Assembly (NCBI GenBank): GCA_030949825.1
Contig: JAUZSC010000041.1
Coordinates: 1 to 57,807 of the forward strand
Direction of reading: 5' to 3'
DNA from: Sulfurimonas sp.
GTDB taxonomy: Bacteria > Campylobacterota > Campylobacteria > Campylobacterales > Sulfurimonadaceae
Length of the DNA stretch: 57,807 nucleotides
Shown piece by piece: positions 55,078-57,807 of the stretch. The first letter of the stretch is position 1, and each line of letters starts with the position of its first letter. Below the pieces are notes generated by a model that worked only from the letters and a program-made list of their open reading frames with translations, did not search any database and was not told the DNA's origin. The position numbers were made by a program, and so were the translations under genes.

Positions 55078-56240
55078 CTATATTTGGATTAAGGTTTTTA
55101 TTAACTGATTCAATAGATTCATCCTCGTGGTGCTTTTTGAATGTTTTTTTATTTGCTCAAATAATTTATCATTATTTGCAAGTGTTTTACTTGAGAGTTT
55201 GGTTGTGCGCCATCTTGGTAAAAATTTATCCCATAATCTTGTCGTTAAAAAAATATCTTCTTCAGGAGGATAGGTAGCAAAAGAAAATAATCCTTGTTCC
55301 TTTATTTTAAGAGGTAATTTTTCATAGTGCTTATTTAATAATAGTAAATCATTTTTAAGGTCAGGAGCCCAAATGAATTCTTGATTCTTTTTCATAAAAT
55401 AATGCGCAGTTCTTTTATGTAATTTATCTCCAGAAATAAATATATTACAGAAGGGAAGATAATACAAATATGTCATATCAATTTTATTAGAAGGTCTTTT
55501 GTCAGAAATAAATCCTCTTAGGACTGATATATAAAAGAACATATCAATTTTAATAATATGTGCTGAATAGGGAGGAAATTCTAATAATGAAGGAAATCCA
55601 TCTTCCATATATTTTCTATAATCCTTGTCTGATTATCTCTTGAAATATTCAATATAGTTAAAAAGAATGCAAATAATTGAGGTTCATTTTTTAAAGATAC
55701 TAAGTTTTGGGCAAGTGTATATACGCAATCAGTATTTTTACATGTATCTATATCTATTTCTAAGTTTTTTACATAGCTTTTTTCAAATTCAAATGATAGA
55801 TTTTTAATATCTTCACGCCATTTTTTAGCATAATCTCGTTCTAATTCAAAAAAAGTTCTCATTTTGCCACCTATTAAATGCTTTTGCTTCTTCAGATATT
55901 TCAAACCTATAACCTTTTTACCTTCAGAGTTTGTAGGAATTCCCTTGGCTAATATAGGTCTAAAATCTTCCATATCTATGTTATAACCATATAGATTATT
56001 TAAAGCTAATGTTGAATGATGTACATTAGGAACGGACCCTAATTCAGGAGTTTTAGAGGAAATAATCCTTACTCTTGCTTCGGCTTCTTCTCTAGATTTA
56101 TTGCTGAGCTGTAAATCAGCTAATGTTTCAGCATAAAAAACGGGTGATATATTTGCTAAATAAAAATTATCAAACCATACCGATTCGTCAATGCCTAGAG
56201 ACTGTATAAATGATTTATCAAATAGTGATATTGGACCCAT
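55078..56240 (-). pseudogene. Unknown 387-residue protein (frame broken once)
   Basis: Two overlapping frames join into one protein of 387 residues: the first part (55581-56240) begins MGPISLFDKSFIQSLGIDES, the second part contains IISPDK-free conserved-looking blocks such as CNIFISGDKLHKRTAHYF, EFIWAPDLKNDL and FSFATYPPEED. Near 55606 the coding strand reads GAAAATATATGG; five A instead of four joins RIIEK to YMEDGFPSLLEF. No signal peptide or membrane helix. I do not recognise a named domain with confidence. The alternation of acidic and aromatic blocks suggests an enzyme or nuclease-like fold, which is only a guess. Confidence 0.55.
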
Positions 56241-56535
56241 TCAAATACCTTTTTAAATATACTCTTTTTTTAATTCTTTTGGTTCTAAAATCATTAAGTG
56301 AGGTAGCTATTTTTGAATAAACGGAAGTATTTCCAATGTTTGTGTGTATTCAAAAGTAAAATGGATGTTTTTAAACTTCACTATAACAGAGCTTTAAAAT
56401 TTATTAAAACAGAATTTTTAGTCTTAACTAACCCCGCTATAACTGAAAAGTAGAAAATACTCTAAAATACTTTTCATCTATATCTAAAATTACTAAGTAT
56501 CTTTATTTCATTACTAAAATCTAAATAAGTTATTT
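56241..56535. other. Non-coding gap between unknown gene and MORN gene
   Basis: About 295 AT-rich bases with stops in all frames. I see no clear terminator or repeat; the promoter of the downstream minus-strand gene at 56240 must lie in its first part. Confidence 0.35.
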
Positions 56536-57101
56536 TTACTTTTTTACTTCTATTCCATTACGAAACAAAACACTATTCTTAAATGTTCCGTCTTCATAAT
56601 ATTCTGTTGAGACTCCTTCACCTTTTCCATTTTTTCTGTAAAGTTGAATATGTAATGCTCCATTAGGATAATATATTCTTTCTACACCCTCTTTCAACCC
56701 GTTTTTAAATGTTAGCTCTCTTTGGATTATTCCATCTTCAAAATAATATTTTGCATTTCCATCTTGTACAGTATCAAAATAAAATTCTTCAGATTTGATA
56801 TTGCCATTTTCATAATACATCATTCCCTTCCCTCTAATTTTATTATTTTTGAGAGGGATTACAGCTTGTAAGTTTCCATTTCTATAATATCTTTTTTCCA
56901 CGCCATCTTTTATACTTCATTCTTATATACAGATTCATTTTTTATTTTTCCATTTTTATAGTATTCAATTTGCTTACCATCTAACTTAGCATTTTTAACA
57001 GAGAATACCATATGTACAGCCCCGCTATCATAGTACTTTTTACTTATGTCTGCATAACCAACCACAGATAAAATACATAAAATCAACAAAATATTTTTCA
57101 T
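56536..57101 (-). pseudogene. YwqK/MORN-repeat secreted protein (frame broken once)
   Basis: Joined length is about 188 residues: signal peptide MKNILLILCILSVVGYA, then seven or so repeats of the type YY-NG-I--E--Y-NG---G, the MORN-variant repeat of the YwqK group. The break near 56923 (coding GAAGTATAAAAGATGG) separates YKNEV from the continuing repeat DGVEKRYYRNGNLQ. Proteins of this group are often annotated as YwqK-type antitoxins, but the signal peptide here points to export, so that label should not be carried over. Confidence 0.65.
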
Positions 57102-57149
57102 TTTTAAAACCCTTTTTTGTTTATTATATCTCTTATTGGGTAAATATAC

Positions 57150-57807
57150 CTATTTTACTCTCTGGCTTTTCTTATACCAATAATCAGATATTGGCTGATT
57201 CCCAATATTTCTATAAATAATACTCAAGTTATTCATTGAACTAGTATCATTGTTGTTTTTTAATATCATTTTATAAATCCTTATTGCTTTAGTGTATTTC
57301 TTTCTTTTTTGATAACTATATGCAAGGTTATATAGCACATTTTCATCACCATATTCAAAAGCTTTTTGATACCAAAAAGCCGATGTAGTATAGCTCTCTT
57401 TTTCAAAATACTGATTAGCAATTTTATTTATTCGCTTGAGTTTATCTTTTTTAGTTGTAATATATTTCAATTCCAGTAAATAATAAATTTTTGCATTTTT
57501 AAAATCATTTTTATTAAAATAGATATGTGCTAGTAACATAGCTAAAACTTCTTTCATATCATCTTCAGAAGTTTGCTTTATATGCTTTATCACACCAATC
57601 TTTAGCTATATCTAAATTTACAGTTACACCTTCTCCCTCTATATAGGCATTACACACGCCTAACATAGCTTTTTAGACTTACCAAGTTTAGCAGATTTTA
57701 AAAGTACCCAATTGCTTTTTTATATTGCTTTTTCTTTTTAAATTCTAATCCTTTCTGAAACAACACATCAGAGTTATTGGATTTAAGATGTTCTTCATTA
57801 ATATTAT
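57150..57807 (-). pseudogene. TPR/Sel1-repeat protein, partial and frame-broken
   Basis: The clean part (57150-57593, 147 residues) has TPR-like helices (NVLYNLAYSYQKRKKYTKAIRIYKMIL, MNNLSIIYRNIGN). Upstream on the minus strand coding continues in other frames: AMLGVCNAYIEGEGVTVNLDIAKDWC is a Sel1-type repeat, and LFQKGLEFKKKKQYKKAIGYF another helix pair, ending at the window edge. At least two or three frame changes lie between 57590 and 57730. The start is outside the window or lost. It is divergent in style from neighbours and follows the YwqK-type gene's strand. Confidence 0.5.

Noticed and set aside
56536..57101. YwqK-type antitoxin of a toxin-antitoxin system
   Set aside because: A signal peptide is present and no toxin gene is adjacent; only the repeat type supports that label.

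Overview
The window is AT-rich chromosomal DNA from a member of the Campylobacterota (formerly Epsilonproteobacteria), most likely Sulfurimonas-like. The main evidence is the block at 33.8-50.4 kb. Its order is rplU-rpmA-obgE-proB-fmt-birA-parA-parB-atpF'-atpF-atpH-atpA-atpG-atpD-atpC-tolQ-tolR-tolA-tolB-pal-cpoB-slyD, which is the order I know from Campylobacter jejuni Cj0094-Cj0115. The genus is inference; the phylum is well supported.

Layout. (1) 0-1 kb: a broken integron integrase. (2) 1-10.9 kb: an ABC-F ATPase, a repeat protein, two hemerythrins, a ClpS-like protein with an altered pocket, a receiver domain, selO, a fusion of a Clp-type AAA+ domain with a protease-dead FtsH, a two-repeat protein and a MazF/PemK-type toxin-antitoxin pair. 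(3) 11.07-11.34 kb: tRNA-Glu and tRNA-Lys. (4) 11.4-23.4 kb: two successive Bat (aerotolerance-type) operons. The first is batA-batBC-batD plus two lipoproteins (CsgG-like and LPP20-like). The second is moxR-DUF58-small membrane protein-batA-batBC-batD. (5) 23.4-33.7 kb: housekeeping genes (tyrA, bamA, ppx/gppA, ferredoxin, a two-component system, folB, plsY, dapE, a thioredoxin-like protein, ridA). (6) 33.8-50.4 kb: the conserved block ending in ATP synthase and Tol-Pal. (7) 50.4-57.8 kb: an accessory region with a Fic protein, a degraded unknown gene, small mobile-element-type ORFs, an IS3-family insertion sequence with 42-bp inverted repeats, an unknown 387-residue protein and MORN/TPR-type repeat proteins, mostly frame-broken.

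A striking property of the whole window is the number of single-base frame breaks, mostly one extra base in an A or T run. They hit conserved genes (birA, parA, moxR, batA, batD) as well as accessory ones, and restoring one base rebuilds a full-length family member each time. Sequence error is the simplest explanation; slippage-tolerant expression is the alternative. Where I joined pieces across such breaks the entry says so.

The most interesting system is the 4-10 kb cluster. It holds a large cytoplasmic AAA+ protein made of a ClpB-like module (Walker B Glu lost) joined to an FtsH-like module (HEXXH changed to YEAGR). Around it lie two complete hemerythrin domains and a ClpS homologue lacking the usual N-degron-binding residues. 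This suggests a non-proteolytic unfoldase or remodelling system with oxygen/redox sensors. The grouping is inference; the residue changes are read directly.
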